Assembly (NCBI GenBank): GCA_035653615.1
Contig: DASRBN010000042.1
Location: forward strand, 186,001 to 250,000
Length of the DNA: 64,000 nt
Reading direction: 5' to 3'
From: Ktedonobacteraceae bacterium
Lineage (GTDB): Bacteria > Chloroflexota > Ktedonobacteria > Ktedonobacterales > Ktedonobacteraceae
Numbering within the stretch: the first letter of the stretch is position 1; every line of letters starts with the position of its first letter. The notes under the pieces are model-generated. The model searched no databases and had not been told where the DNA came from. It was given only the letters and a program-made list of their open reading frames with translations. Below, piece after piece: positions 1 to 10,600 of the stretch. Made by a program: the position numbers and the translations under genes.

Positions 1-1045
1 TAATTGCGGCATGCCAGCCCGTTGTCCGTTCCATAGCCGTGAAGCCTGTCGATTCGTCATAGTAATCGAGCAGATCAATAACTATCTCCTTTTCCTGCCC
101 ATTCTTGAGACCACGTGCAAGCACGCGCACTATGACCATATCACGGTCGTCTGGGCGAGCAAGAAGCTGGGATTCCAGAAGCGCATGAAGCACGTGTCTT
201 GGCACAACAGGCACACCATCCACCATCACCGGATCGAGTCCGATCAGACCAGCGTCATTGAAGGTCTTCCACTGAGCATAGTGTCCGGGCCAGCGCAGGG
301 TTTTGTTTTGCAGTGTGCGCAGTTTTCCGGCATAGGTCCAGGGCATCGTACTCGTACCCCCGGCAGTGGTGAAAGCCTCGAGCTGACCGATGGGCGCAGG
401 AAAGTCGAGCAGTTCGTACTCTTCAAAGCAGGGCATTTCAATCTGCTTGCCATCTCTCAAGAAGAGCGTTGTACCAAAGTACTCGTTGGTAAGTCCTTCG
501 ATATTGAAAGTCAGGATATAGTTCCAGGGCGGGCGGGGATGCTGCGGAATGCCCCCATCGTACATGATGATATCACGCGGCTCATCAAAAAGCGTCATCG
601 CGTAGGCACAGAGCGATGTGCCTAATCCGGGAACCTGCCCGCAATCAGGAATCAGTGTGATGCCGGCAGATCTGGCTTCGGCGTCGAGCGCCAGTTGCTG
701 TCTCACCTGAGCGGTATTGCCACCAAAATCGCACATGCTGGCACGAGCGCGAATAGCAGCCTGAGCCAGATTCAGGTTATAGAAATAAGGCACTCCCGAA
801 ATGAACGCTTCAATTCCAGCATCCCTTAATAAGCGCACAACCGCATCCTCATCCCTCACCTCTACCTGCATGGGAGCAGCTATCTGCTTACCCACCAGCT
901 GATTCACGCGAGTGGAGGCACGTTGGGCCTGCGCAAGAGATTGATCTGCCAGCAATATCTCTCCGGCATCTCCAAAACGAGCAAGGTCGTAAGCGGCAGC
1001 CGTGCCCTGCCGGCCTGACCCTATAATAGCGTAGCGATAACCCAT
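1..1045 (-). CDS. Saccharopine dehydrogenase / lysine 6-dehydrogenase family protein (partial, C-terminus off the left edge)
   Basis: The minus-strand frame opens at an ATG at 1043-1045 and stays open to the window edge (348 codons), so the C-terminus is missing. The N-terminus reads MGYRYAIIGSGRQGTAAAYD, a Rossmann NAD(P)-binding start with GxGxxG. Further on, PDCGQVPGLGTSL and a GGIPQHPRPPWNY segment match the catalytic half of the saccharopine dehydrogenase / L-lysine 6-dehydrogenase family, which oxidatively deaminates lysine or cleaves saccharopine. Which substrate is used cannot be read from this. A GGGA element lies about 12 nt before the start, and a minus-strand TATAAT is at 1104-1109. 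The gene stands alone here, divergent from the secreted BNR protein. Confidence 0.8.
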   Translation of the reverse strand, partial: MGYRYAIIGSGRQGTAAAYDLARFGDAGEILLADQSLAQAQRASTRVNQLVGKQIAAPMQVEVRDEDAVVRLLRDAGIEAFISGVPYFYNLNLAQAAIRARASMCDFGGNTAQVRQQLALDAEARSAGITLIPDCGQVPGLGTSLCAYAMTLFDEPRDIIMYDGGIPQHPRPPWNYILTFNIEGLTNEYFGTTLFLRDGKQIEMPCFEEYELLDFPAPIGQLEAFTTAGGTSTMPWTYAGKLRTLQNKTLRWPGHYAQWKTFNDAGLIGLDPVMVDGVPVVPRHVLHALLESQLLARPDDRDMVIVRVLARGLKNGQEKEIVIDLLDYYDESTGFTAMERTTGWHAAI

Positions 1046-1353
1046 GATTTCTTATGCTCCCATTCTGGCTTACAAATCGCGGTCTTAGAAGGCTCTATAT
1101 CTTATTATAGCCTGTTGTCTCATCAAGAAGGCAGCTTTTCGGGTTTTCTATATATTTCATGGCTATATGAAATGATTGAATTTATAAATCTCTGTCTTAA
1201 GATTAAGAATTTGTAACAGATTTTTTCAATATTACGTGATCTAAATAGTTAACCTTTTGGAGATGTAGGCTCCTGAGAAAGTGGTCTACTATCCAAGCAA
1301 ACTCCCGTTGGACATGTTTTTTAGCAGGTGACGAATCACAAGGAGGTTCGATC
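1046..1353. other. Divergent intergenic region
   Basis: This 308-base gap separates two divergent genes. It is AT-rich in its middle. The minus strand carries TATAAT (plus positions 1104-1109), a plausible -10 for the dehydrogenase, without a good -35. The plus strand ends in an AAGGAGG-type ribosome site at about 1339-1346 before the BNR gene. I see no RNA gene or repeat in it. Confidence 0.5.
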
Positions 1354-2820
1354 ATGAGACGTTTATTTCTACGCTTTGCCCACGGGATAGCCATATCCCT
1401 GCTGGTAGCAACCACATTGTTATTCTTTTCAACATCCAGTGTAGGAGCAGCGGGCTTCGCATTCAGTACGTTTGAGTTGAGCAGTACACCGGGAGTAGTT
1501 TGCCCGCAGAAAAAAGGCACCAGTTGTACCAATACCGCGGCTGAACCTGCCATCCGCGCCGACAAGACCGGGCATTTCTATGCCTCATCAGAGAACGGGC
1601 TGGGCGCAGGTACGGATGCCTGGAGAGGATCCAATAACGGGTTGCACTACACGGCCCTCCAGTCTCCCGATTCTGTCTCCAACAACAATGGTAACGGCTT
1701 TGCTCCAGGTGGTGGCGATACTGACCTGGCAGTGGCACCGGCCAAGAACTCGCAAGGAAACTACAACGTCTACGTTGCCAGTCTCAACCTTGCCAATGTT
1801 GACGTGAGTACCAGCACCGATAAAGGTCAGACATGGAGCCTTAATCCGACCAGCGCTACCATTCCGGGTGATGATCGCGAATGGATTGCCGCCGACCAGG
1901 CCTCCAAGGTCTGCATCTCGTACCACGATGTAGCGACCTTCAATATCGATGTGGACTGTAGCTTCGATGCAGGAAAGACATTCACCCAGCTAGGCGAAGC
2001 ATTTGACACCAACCATGTATGGCTTGCACAAAACAACGAGATCGGGAATCTGGTCATTGATCCAACGAACCACTACATCTATCAGACCTTTAGCGGTATT
2101 GCTAACGCTAACGAAGTTACCTGCTCGCAACAGGGAACCTGCGGATATCACGTGGTCTGGGTCGCTGTCTCGACAGATGGTGGTAAGACGTTCACAGACA
2201 ACATGGTGTATAACAACCCCGATATCACCGTCAGCTATGGACACCAGTTCGTGAACCTGAGCATTGACAAGGCAGGCAACCTCTATTCCGTGTACTGCGA
2301 CAACCACAACATCTACTACAGTTATTCGACCGACCACGGCACTACCTGGTCCGCACCGGTTCAGGTCAATAGCGATCCATCCGCGACGGCAATCTTTCCC
2401 TGGAGCGTTGCGAACAATGCCGGGCACCTCGATATCGTGTGGTATGGCACCTCATATTATGATGGGATCAATCCGCCCGATAACTATCCGATGAGCGCCG
2501 CCTGGTATGTCTTCTTCGCCCAGAATCTTAGCGCGACTACACCCGGCAGTGGTTTTACGCAGGTTCAGGCCACGCCAATTGTCCATTACGGAGGTGTTTG
2601 CGAAAGCGGCATTTCTTGCACAGGTAATCGCGACCTCTATGACGATTTTGGAGTAGCTGCCAATCCGAAAACAGGGATGGCCTCCATCGTTTACAGCGAT
2701 GACCAGTACATTAACGATCAGAAAGATCCGCCCTCGTCTGGATGTACTCAGAGTACAAGTAACACTGCATCTTGTGACCATACATCCATTGCTGCCCAGA
2801 CTTCTGGCCCGGGCATCTAA
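1354..2820 (+). CDS. Secreted BNR/Asp-box (sialidase-like fold) protein
   Basis: A 488-residue protein with a clear signal peptide: MRR, a hydrophobic stretch at residues 11-30, and an SVGAAG cleavage region. At least four Asp-box motifs of the S-x-D-x-G-x-T-[WF] type are visible: STDKGQTW, SFDAGKTF, STDGGKTF and STDHGTTW. These mark a BNR beta-propeller as in exo-alpha-sialidases and related secreted proteins. Eight or more Cys residues suggest disulfides. I see no conserved sialidase arginine triad that I could assign with certainty, so enzymatic activity is not claimed. The start is fixed by an AAGGAGG about 8 nt upstream. A hairpin terminator follows at 2901-2944. Confidence 0.8.
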   Translation: MRRLFLRFAHGIAISLLVATTLLFFSTSSVGAAGFAFSTFELSSTPGVVCPQKKGTSCTNTAAEPAIRADKTGHFYASSENGLGAGTDAWRGSNNGLHYTALQSPDSVSNNNGNGFAPGGGDTDLAVAPAKNSQGNYNVYVASLNLANVDVSTSTDKGQTWSLNPTSATIPGDDREWIAADQASKVCISYHDVATFNIDVDCSFDAGKTFTQLGEAFDTNHVWLAQNNEIGNLVIDPTNHYIYQTFSGIANANEVTCSQQGTCGYHVVWVAVSTDGGKTFTDNMVYNNPDITVSYGHQFVNLSIDKAGNLYSVYCDNHNIYYSYSTDHGTTWSAPVQVNSDPSATAIFPWSVANNAGHLDIVWYGTSYYDGINPPDNYPMSAAWYVFFAQNLSATTPGSGFTQVQATPIVHYGGVCESGISCTGNRDLYDDFGVAANPKTGMASIVYSDDQYINDQKDPPSSGCTQSTSNTASCDHTSIAAQTSGPGI

Positions 2821-2900
2821 GGATTTTATCAAAGCACAGGACGGCTTTCTGTCAATCTCATTGCCCATAAATTGACAGGAAGTCTTCCTCGCTAATTGGA

Positions 2901-2944
2901 AGAGGGCGGCTCAGACTTCAATATATTTGCCTGAGCCGCCCTCT
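2901..2944. terminator. Bidirectional hairpin terminator
   Basis: A perfect 14-bp inverted repeat (2901-2914 with 2931-2944) surrounds a 16-nt AT-rich loop. It sits between the convergent BNR gene (ends 2820) and coiled-coil gene (ends 2965). Neither side has a long U-tract, so strength is uncertain. Confidence 0.65.
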
Positions 2945-2964
2945 ATTGCAACCTGATAAAAACG

Positions 2965-3852
2965 CTACTCCTCTTTTACTTCTTCGACCTGGGCTGTTTT
3001 ATCCTGAGCAACGTGTTCCGAAGCTATAGGCAAGGGAGTGTGCATATCTGTATTCATCGCGCTCTGTATCTGAGCCTGATTACTGGGATGGGCGCGTTCT
3101 AAGGGAAGATGCTGGTGATGATACAGCCGGTTTGAGAGCAAGGCATTGTTCGCCGTCATTGCCACCTGCATTGATTCAATAATACGCTCAAGATGTTCAA
3201 TACCGTGCAGGACCTCCTGAATGTTCGTCATGCTGCCGTTGTACGATTGAGGACGGGACTGGCTGTGCAAAAACTCGTCACGCAGGTTATGCAGGCGCAC
3301 CGAGAGATATTGTTCCAGGTTCTTAACCGTTCGCTGCACCGAATCGCTGAGAATCGCGAAGCGCTCATCAAGAGCTTTGCCGATCACATCCATCAAATCT
3401 TCCCAGGGGAGATCAGTCTGGACCTCAATGGCCTCCAACTGCGGCTGTGACGCCCCTGCCGGCAGTTCTGATTCGTCGAGCGATTGCACCGATAACTGCT
3501 GGACAAGCAACTGCTCAATCCCAAGCAGTTGGGCCGCCAGCATGCGATCCACGCTGTTTTCAAATTGCTGCTCTCTCTGTTCCGCATCCTGGCTAATGAT
3601 CTCGGCAAGCGATCTTTGCTGCGTTCTGAATTTTTCATTCAGGACCGCATCTACGACATTCTGGTATTCAGATACCTTCTGCGCCAGTTTACGTATCGTG
3701 TCTTGCTGGACGGCAAGAATGCGCTGCTCAATATCGTGGCGAAATTCATCAACACGCTCATCTATAATACGTTCCGTCTCTCTCAGCTGTGCCGCCAATC
3801 TCTGCTCGAGAATATCATGGAAGGACTGTAGTTCATCTTCGGTGAATGACAT
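2965..3852 (-). CDS. Hypothetical coiled-coil protein
   Basis: I do not recognise a family. The 295-residue product is charged and rich in Glu, Gln, Arg and Leu from residue 1 to about 130, with heptad-like spacing (for example DERVDEFRHDIEQRILAVQQ), then a second helical block at about 150-245. The tail from about 250 is Pro/His/Gln-rich, low in complexity and ends acidic (VEEVKEE). There is no signal peptide or membrane segment, so a cytoplasmic scaffold or DivIVA/FliH-like structural role is possible but unproven. An AAGGAG lies 7 nt before the ATG. Its start is only about 120 bp from that of the divergent amidohydrolase. Confidence 0.7.
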   Translation of the reverse strand: MSFTEDELQSFHDILEQRLAAQLRETERIIDERVDEFRHDIEQRILAVQQDTIRKLAQKVSEYQNVVDAVLNEKFRTQQRSLAEIISQDAEQREQQFENSVDRMLAAQLLGIEQLLVQQLSVQSLDESELPAGASQPQLEAIEVQTDLPWEDLMDVIGKALDERFAILSDSVQRTVKNLEQYLSVRLHNLRDEFLHSQSRPQSYNGSMTNIQEVLHGIEHLERIIESMQVAMTANNALLSNRLYHHQHLPLERAHPSNQAQIQSAMNTDMHTPLPIASEHVAQDKTAQVEEVKEE

Positions 3853-3972
3853 GGAAATGCTCCTTGCTCTGTCGCCTCACAGTGCTGTATTATGAACAAG
3901 TATAGAGTCGCTTTAATGAACGTGTCAATGCATCAGATATTTCACGCCCAACATGGCTATTGGAGGATGATT

Positions 3973-4854
3973 ATGCCGCGTGCCATCGACTTTCACGTGC
4001 ATCTGCCCACGACAGAGTTCATGCAGATCACGCTTGGCCCCTACGCTCAGGCCGCCGAACGATATTTTCGTACCGAAGTAAAACTCAAAGATATTGAGCA
4101 ATTGGCCGCCGATTATGCTGAAGTGGATATGATCGGTGTCCTGCTGGCCTGGGATGCTGAGACCGCGACAGGATTGCCACCCCTGGGCAATGATTATGTC
4201 GCGAAAATTGTGCAGCGCTATCCACAGCAATTCATCGGCTTTGCCAGCGTCGACCCACACAAGGGCAAGGCAGCTGTCAAGGAAATGGAGCGCGCTATTC
4301 AAGAGCTAGGATTGGCAGGCGCTAAATTCCATCCAGGGGTTCAGGCATTTTATCCCAATGATCCCACTTTCTACCCACTGATGGAAAAGATTCAAGAACT
4401 GGGAGTACCCGCGCTTTTCCATACCGGCACAAATGGCCTGGGAGCAGGCACACCCGGTGGCATGGGCATCAAGCTGGATTACACGCGGCCAATTTACCTG
4501 GATTCCCTGGCCGCCGATTTTCCCGGCCTGACTATTATTGGCGCTCATCCTTCCTGGCCCTGGCACGAGGAAATGCTGGCCGCTATGCAGCACAAAACCA
4601 ATATTTACAACGACCTGTCCGGCTGGTCGCCCAAATACATCCCCGAAACGCTATTGCGCGAGGCGGCCACTCGTTTGCAAGATCGCTTCCTGTTCGGCTC
4701 GGATTATCCATTTATTACGCCGCAGCGGTGGTTGAAGGACTTCGAGGCGGTGAAGATCGAGTTCAAGCCGGAGGTGCGGGAGAAACTGTTCTGGAGGAAT
4801 GGGCAAAAGTTGCTGGCGCATACGGCCGTTGGGCAGATGCATTTCGCCTGGTAA
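3973..4854 (+). CDS. Amidohydrolase family 2 (TIM-barrel metal hydrolase / decarboxylase type)
   Basis: The protein (293 aa from the chosen start) opens with MPRAIDFHVHLPT, in which HxH is the first metal-binding motif of the amidohydrolase_2 family. Later motifs fit the barrel: GAKFHPG, a conserved His in LFHTGT, GAHPSWPW, and the terminal metal ligand Asp in FGSDYPF. The family includes 2-amino-3-carboxymuconate-semialdehyde decarboxylase and related hydrolases; the substrate here is unknown. A GGAGG at 3962-3966 lies 6 nt before the ATG at 3973, so in-frame upstream ATGs (3892, 3967) are not favoured. Expression ends at the hairpin at 4971-5015. Confidence 0.85.
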   Translation: MPRAIDFHVHLPTTEFMQITLGPYAQAAERYFRTEVKLKDIEQLAADYAEVDMIGVLLAWDAETATGLPPLGNDYVAKIVQRYPQQFIGFASVDPHKGKAAVKEMERAIQELGLAGAKFHPGVQAFYPNDPTFYPLMEKIQELGVPALFHTGTNGLGAGTPGGMGIKLDYTRPIYLDSLAADFPGLTIIGAHPSWPWHEEMLAAMQHKTNIYNDLSGWSPKYIPETLLREAATRLQDRFLFGSDYPFITPQRWLKDFEAVKIEFKPEVREKLFWRNGQKLLAHTAVGQMHFAW

Positions 4855-4970
4855 TATAGTTGGAATATAGCCCTCCTTCGTTCGGTCCTCAGGCGCTCTT
4901 GCTTGCTACCGCTCTTCTTGTCGCAATCCATCAAACAATACGCCGCTCATCAATAGCCAGGCGGGATGAA

Positions 4971-5015
4971 CGAGGACACACCCTGCTCACTTAACTTGAC
5001 CAGGGTGTGTCCTCG
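4971..5015. terminator. Bidirectional hairpin terminator
   Basis: A perfect 15-bp stem (4971-4985 with 5001-5015) has a 15-nt loop. It lies between the convergent amidohydrolase (ends 4854) and ABM-domain gene (ends 5025). There is no U-tract, so the call rests on position and stem length. Confidence 0.6.
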
Positions 5016-5024
5016 CGAACTTAC

Positions 5025-5348
5025 TTATCTTTGTACTGGCCGTTGCCGCGCATACATGATATCGATTTCGCCATCGTGCCATTCTGGTTCGCCTTCGAGC
5101 AGCGGCAGCCACCGGCTAAAGCGAGCATCCTGCTCAGGCCTCTGTGCGTTCGCCCAATATGCCTCTTTGCTCTCGAATACCGCAGCCAGAAAGAAGTCGT
5201 TCGGATCTGCATCCGTGCGATAGACGTAGCTTGCCACGAACCCCGCTACCTGTCCGCTTTCAAACGGATACGCCTGCTCTTGAAGGAGCTGCCTGAACTG
5301 GTCTTCCCTCCCTGGTTTGATGCGCAAACGCGCGATCGTTCCGTACAT
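5025..5348 (-). CDS. Antibiotic biosynthesis monooxygenase (ABM) domain protein
   Basis: A 107-residue single-domain protein of the dimeric alpha-beta barrel type. It opens with MYGTIARLRIKPGREDQFRQL and has the FxSKEAYWANAQ block typical of ABM/YgiN-like proteins, which oxidise small aromatics or bind haem without a separate cofactor. The substrate is not predictable. AAAGGAGA precedes the ATG by 6 nt. It follows the methyltransferase at 5380 by about 30 bp on the same strand and probably shares its transcript. Confidence 0.75.
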   Translation of the reverse strand: MYGTIARLRIKPGREDQFRQLLQEQAYPFESGQVAGFVASYVYRTDADPNDFFLAAVFESKEAYWANAQRPEQDARFSRWLPLLEGEPEWHDGEIDIMYARQRPVQR

Positions 5349-5379
5349 GTTCGTCTCCTTTTATAAGCTCCGGTACCAA

Positions 5380-6450
5380 CTACAACGTGACCTCGTAGAG
5401 GCTATTGAAAGGATTTTCCATCGGCACTCGCTGCACCTTGCTGAAACCCGCTTCTAAGCACAATGCTCGTACTTTTGACTCTGGCATCCCCATCGTCCCC
5501 AGACCTTCTCCGTGCTCAGCCAGTGATGAGGTCATGCAGTAGAGGACGCTGAAGCCGTACAGGAAACTCCCCAGTGGTCCCGCATTCTGCTCCAGTGTTT
5601 CCGCCGCATTGATTTCGAGACACACATACCGGCCATCGGGTCGTAAGGCAGCACGAATCGACTTCAATAGCTCTCGTGGCTTTGCTGAATCGTGAATGAC
5701 ATCAAAGGTGGTAATGATGTCGTACTGTTCGGGAAGTCCCTGCGAAGCGTCCAATTGTTCGAATCGAACTCGCTCTGTCACGCCGGCCTGCTGCGCCAGT
5801 AGCCCGGCGCGCTCAATTGATGGGCCATACACGTCGTATCCTACGAAGTGGGAATTGGGATACGCCTGTGCAAGCTTCACGATAGCGCGCCCGCGACCAC
5901 AGCCAATGTCGGCAAGTGTAGTCCCTCGTTCCAGTCTCGCATGCACTTCGGGCATTAATGGCATCCAGACGGGAATGAGTAAACTTTCGAACCAGGTATT
6001 AGTGAAGCGTTCCTGCCCGTCCCACGTGATCTCGTCGTAGGCCGCCTGGGGAACGCCGCCCCCATCCCGAAAGGCCTGGATGATGAGTTCAATTTGCCTT
6101 GCTAGCGCCGTGACCCACTGGTGGATGCCACCAAAGAACATGGGGCCGCTTTCCTGGACGAGGACCGGACTATGCACTGCTGGAAGCGCGAAACGTGAAC
6201 TTGCCGGATCATGGGTGATATAGCCGGCACTCGTCATGGCACATAGCCATTCTCGGACATAGCGCTCATCGGTGTGGGTGCGCTGCGCCAATTCTGCGCT
6301 GGTCGCGGGGCCTTCAGCGAGATTTCTAAAAAGCCCCAGACGATCACCGATGCTTGCCATGATGGTCGTCGTCAAACCATTCGTGTCACTGAGTACCTTG
6401 CCGAGGAACGCCTCGGTCCTGGCCTGATCAGTTGTCGTATACGTTGTCAT
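5380..6450 (-). CDS. Class I SAM-dependent methyltransferase with N-terminal winged helix (Rv2258c-like)
   Basis: The product (356 aa) has an N-terminal winged-helix/dimerisation region (about residues 20-90; LGLFRNLAEGPATSAELAQRT) and a Rossmann methyltransferase domain. Motif I is LADIGCGRGRA near residue 180, followed by FVGYDVYGPSIERA and FDVIHDSAKPRELL. This arrangement is typical of small-molecule O- or C-methyltransferases. The start is the third in-frame ATG at 6448-6450: GGAGGG lies just before it, and the two upstream ATGs overlap that ribosome site. It lies between the rhodanese gene and the ABM gene on the same strand. Confidence 0.8.
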   Translation of the reverse strand: MTTYTTTDQARTEAFLGKVLSDTNGLTTTIMASIGDRLGLFRNLAEGPATSAELAQRTHTDERYVREWLCAMTSAGYITHDPASSRFALPAVHSPVLVQESGPMFFGGIHQWVTALARQIELIIQAFRDGGGVPQAAYDEITWDGQERFTNTWFESLLIPVWMPLMPEVHARLERGTTLADIGCGRGRAIVKLAQAYPNSHFVGYDVYGPSIERAGLLAQQAGVTERVRFEQLDASQGLPEQYDIITTFDVIHDSAKPRELLKSIRAALRPDGRYVCLEINAAETLEQNAGPLGSFLYGFSVLYCMTSSLAEHGEGLGTMGMPESKVRALCLEAGFSKVQRVPMENPFNSLYEVTL

Positions 6451-6561
6451 GTCTTTTCCCTCCATCATTTTTGAGATGAATACATTGAGTAACTATTTTC
6501 CAACTCCTGTTCATTTCACAGCTTCTGTTGCCTGCCAATCGGTCTTCCCGGCCTGCGGGCC

Positions 6562-7413
6562 TCAGGCCTCGATCGGCGTTTGTGGCTGTGTACCCCACTG
6601 CGCCCACGATCCATCGTAGACACGGACATCGGGATAGCCCAGCAGATACCGCAGGACCGTCGCTGCCTCGCTAGCGCGGGCACCGATGGTACAATAGGTC
6701 ACGATGCCGCGCGAAGCCGCCACACCTCGCTCCTGGAAGAGTTGCCGAAGCTCTGCCGCGCTCTTGAAGGCACCATCGGCGGTATGCAACAGATCGATGT
6801 GTAGATGGACAGCGCCAGGGATGTGACCGGGGCGACCGGCACCTGCCGTGGCACCTGATGGCCAGAAGCGCTCTCCAACGAATTCGGCCTGCGAACGCAC
6901 ATCGAGGATGAGAGGGTCTCCACTCCCCAGGGATGCTTGCAGCGCATCCAGCGACATGAGTTGGGTAACCTCGGCGTCAGACAGTGTGTAGGTGGACGGA
7001 ACAGGTTCAGGATGAGTCGTCGTCCAGGGCAAACCGGCCTCGCGCCATTCTTGCCGCGTTCCATTCAGCACCAGTGCGCGCTCGTGCCCGTAGGCCTTCG
7101 CCAGCCAGAATCCCAGATAGGGGCCATAGCCATAAAAAACGATGATGGTATCGGGTGTAAAGCCGGACCGGCGCAGCAGCTCTTCAAACTCACTCCGCTT
7201 CAACGGACGGTAATCCTCCGCATGATGGAGGTCGGTGTAGGCGTTCCAGAGAATGGCTCCCGGGATATGACCTTGCTCATATGCCGCCCGGCTGACATCC
7301 ACCTCGACCACGCACACATCTGGGTCGTCGAGGTGCTCCGCAAGCCAGGTCGGTTGCGCAAACACACCCGCAAGCGCCGCACCGTCGGCCAGCATAGAAA
7401 GGGTATCTGTCAA
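6562..7413 (-). CDS. Tandem-rhodanese sulfurtransferase
   Basis: This 283-residue protein has two rhodanese domains, as in thiosulfate and 3-mercaptopyruvate sulfurtransferases. The N-terminal domain (about 20-140; GHIPGAILWNAYTDLHH, then IIVFYGYGPYLGFW) has lost the catalytic Cys. The C-terminal domain (about 160-280) keeps it in TYCTIGARAS and carries the GHIPGAVHL and YDGSWAQW motifs. CTIGAR differs from the CRYGVT-type thiosulfate loop and the CGSGVT mercaptopyruvate loop, so the donor is uncertain. It is co-directional with the methyltransferase, with a gap of roughly 110 bp between them. Confidence 0.85.
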   Translation of the reverse strand: MTDTLSMLADGAALAGVFAQPTWLAEHLDDPDVCVVEVDVSRAAYEQGHIPGAILWNAYTDLHHAEDYRPLKRSEFEELLRRSGFTPDTIIVFYGYGPYLGFWLAKAYGHERALVLNGTRQEWREAGLPWTTTHPEPVPSTYTLSDAEVTQLMSLDALQASLGSGDPLILDVRSQAEFVGERFWPSGATAGAGRPGHIPGAVHLHIDLLHTADGAFKSAAELRQLFQERGVAASRGIVTYCTIGARASEAATVLRYLLGYPDVRVYDGSWAQWGTQPQTPIEA

Positions 7414-7657
7414 CGTGTTTCTCCTTGCATCAACTTCTATAAACAGTATCGGTTGGTAGACGGGAGGAATCCTTCTTGATTCCGCTCGTTGACAGTAGTG
7501 TACTTAGAAAGCGCGCACATTCCATCGGGGAAAACACAGAGGTTTTTGGATGAACTGCCCGGAGACTGAAGGAGAAGACCTCAGAGAAAAGGTCTTACTG
7601 GGAGGTATGAAAAGAGGCATATCACTCTTGCTTCTGCGTGATTTCACCCAGTTTTGT

Positions 7658-10600
7658 TCATCGTGTTTGTTTGACAAGCCCTACTTCAACGGCCCACACC
7701 GCAATTTGGGCCCGGGAGGAAAAGGCGAGCTTAGATAAGATGGCGCCGACATGGGTCTCGACAGTGCGGTAGCTAACGACCAGCTGTTCGGCTATCTCAC
7801 GATTCGATTTTCCTTTCGCAATCAGCGTCGCCACTTCGCGCTCGCGCTCGGTTAATCCTCCAAATGCTTGCTTGGCGGCACGGCGAGGCGAGGAGGTCAC
7901 ATGGGTGTGTGGCAGTAGAGCTCCAGCGGCCTGGAAGAACTGCTTCTGCATGTGTGCGTCTGGTATGTTCGCTGCAAGTTCCTCGATGATCGCACGGGCA
8001 GTCGAAAATACCTGTTCTGCTTCGGCCTCTCGTGATTGGGTTTGATAGAGCGTGCCGAGCGTCACGCAAATGCCCCACAGCAAGGGCCTGGCCCCCTGTG
8101 CCATCGTCATCTCTTTGGCGCTTCGCAGCGCCGTTTCTGCTTCTGCTGTCCGGTGGAGCGCGATCAGCGCCTTGCCACGTAATTTCGAGAGACGTGGAAT
8201 GCCCCGTTGTTCAGAGATGTTTGCCGCGGACGCGCTCAATCGATCCGTGATCTGCAAGGCTAGTTCTGGATCGCTTCGGGCAAGCGCGAGTTCTGCATAC
8301 GCACACCAGGCCATGCGCTGCCCCATTGTCTGAGCGGGAGCATCCCTACCGAACTCAGTATTGAGGAGGGCTTCTGCCTGGGCAAGCTCGCCGCGCAAAA
8401 TCAGGGCTGACGCAAGGCTTCCGGCAGCGGTGTTGATCCAATGTTTTGAGCTAATCTCATGCGAGAGCCGCAGAGCTTGCTTCAGATGATGCTGGGCTAT
8501 GAGCGGGGAAAGAAGATCGAGGTAGAGCGCTCCCATCGCCCAGTGTGCGGCGATCATCCACTGGCGATGTTCAAGTTCTTCTGCGATTAAGAGGCTCTGC
8601 TGTAAGGCATCCAACGCGCGGCGGTACTCACCTTGCGCGCTCAAACAGAGTCCCAACTGGTAAAGCGCATAGGCCTCGCCGGGACGCTGGCCGATGTCAC
8701 GAGCGATCTTGAGCGCCATCTCAACGTCGGGCAGCAGCTCTGCGAGAATAGCCGCGCCTGCAACCATCGTATTGCTGATGGAAACGGCGCCGCGGAGTGT
8801 CAGCGAGGCCAGGCTGGAAGTGAGGCCAACCCTATCGTCCAGCTGGTGAAAGAGCGCGACCGCCTGTTCATAATACCTCGTGCCCTGCACCAGGTCGCCG
8901 CCCAGGTAACTCGCCATGCCCAGCAAATCAAGCGTCTCAGCAATGCCGTGTTGGTCGTTGAGTTGCTGGAAAATGGCCAGGGCCTCCTGGTGGCACCGGA
9001 GCGCCTCGAGCGGCTCTTCCACATTGAGATGCCAGTTCCCTACCCGGTTCAGACTGCGTGCGAGCATAGCTGGCTGGCCCATTGCCTGTGCGTGTTCATA
9101 GGCGCGCTGGAAAAATGCGCTTGTTTGGGTGTAGTCGCGTTCCGCCCACAGCGCGCCCAAATCAAGGAGGCTCTGCCACTCCACGACAGCATCCTGGGCA
9201 GTATGGGCAGCATTCAGGGCCTGCTCATAATCGCTACGCGCATGCTCAAAGTCGCCCAGTAGTTCATACGCCTGTCCGCGTGCCCGGTAGGTTGCCGGTG
9301 AGGGTAGAACCCCCAGGTGATGGGCGGCATCCAACGCCCGCGTAAAGTGTTCGATAGCCGCCCATAACGAATAGAGATGTTGTGCCTTTTCTCCTGCGCG
9401 ATGAGTATAAAAGAGCGCCTTCTCCCACAGGCCGGCCTCGTAAAAATGGTAGGCCAGTTCCGCCACGTGGGTCTCGGCTGGCGCGTAGAGGCGCTCCATC
9501 GTTTCGGCAATCGTGCCGTGCAGCTTCTTGCGTTCGCGCACCAGCAGTTCTGCATACACAGCTTCGCGCGTCAACGCATGACGAAAGGCAAACCGCTCCT
9601 CTGATTCTTCGACGACCAGCTGAGCCGACATGAGCTCTTTCATGAGGGTGAGCAACTGCTGTTCATCGTGTTGCGTCAACTGCTGGAGGAGCGCAAAATC
9701 GAAGCGACGCCCGGCGACCGCTGCCAGGCGTAACACCTGCCTGGCGGAATCGCTCAACCCATGCGTACGCAGATGTAATGCATCGTGCAGGCTGCGCGGG
9801 ATATGCAGCTCATTGAGCGGCCTGCGATTCCAGGTGCCATCTTCGTAAAAGATCTCTCCCGCTGTAACCAGTGATTTGAGTATCTCCTCGACGAAAAAAG
9901 GATTCCCTTCTGTGAGCGTATATAACCGGTCTGGAAGCTCTAACTGCCGTGAGTGGGGGAGCGCGAAGATGGCGCGCAGCATCGTGTCGAGATCACCGCG
10001 TGATAGGCCCACAAGCATCAACTCCTGGGCCAGCCGCTCACGATCAAACTGCGCCAACCAGTGGCTGAGAGTGGAACCAATCTCCTCACTGCGATAGGTC
10101 ACCACGAGCAGTAATGGATGAGCGGCACAGCGCCTTGCCAGGTAATGGAGCCACTCCAGGCTGGTATTGTCACCCCAGTGTACATCCTCGATGACTAACA
10201 GGAGCGGTTGCTTGGCCGCCAATCCGGTGAACCAGCGTGTCAGTGCTTCAAAAAGGCGACGTTTCTCTTGTTCTGGTTCAAGCCGGGAAAGTGGAGACAG
10301 GGGAGCCGCATCGGGCAGTCGATGAACCAGATCAGGGATGAGTTGAGCGAACTCGCGCACAAATGGTCCTAACTCCCTGGCGACCTCAGTTTCGGTCTGG
10401 CCAGCAAAATGCGTTCTTAGCAGGTCGAGGAGAGGAGCATATGGGCAAGAAGTATCCCCTGGAAAGCAATTTCCCCGTAGAAATCTAAAGCCCTGTGCAA
10501 GAGCATAGTTTTTCGCCTCAGCCATCAGGCACGATTTACCAATCCCTGCCTCGCCACTGAGCAGCACGACACGTGAGTGCCCACCCGCGACCTCGTCTAC

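Noticed and set aside
11-625. Plus-strand open frame of 204 codons
   Set aside because: It is antisense to the lysine 6-dehydrogenase-like gene (1-1045, minus), which has clear Rossmann and family motifs. The plus-strand frame has no ribosome site or recognisable domain.
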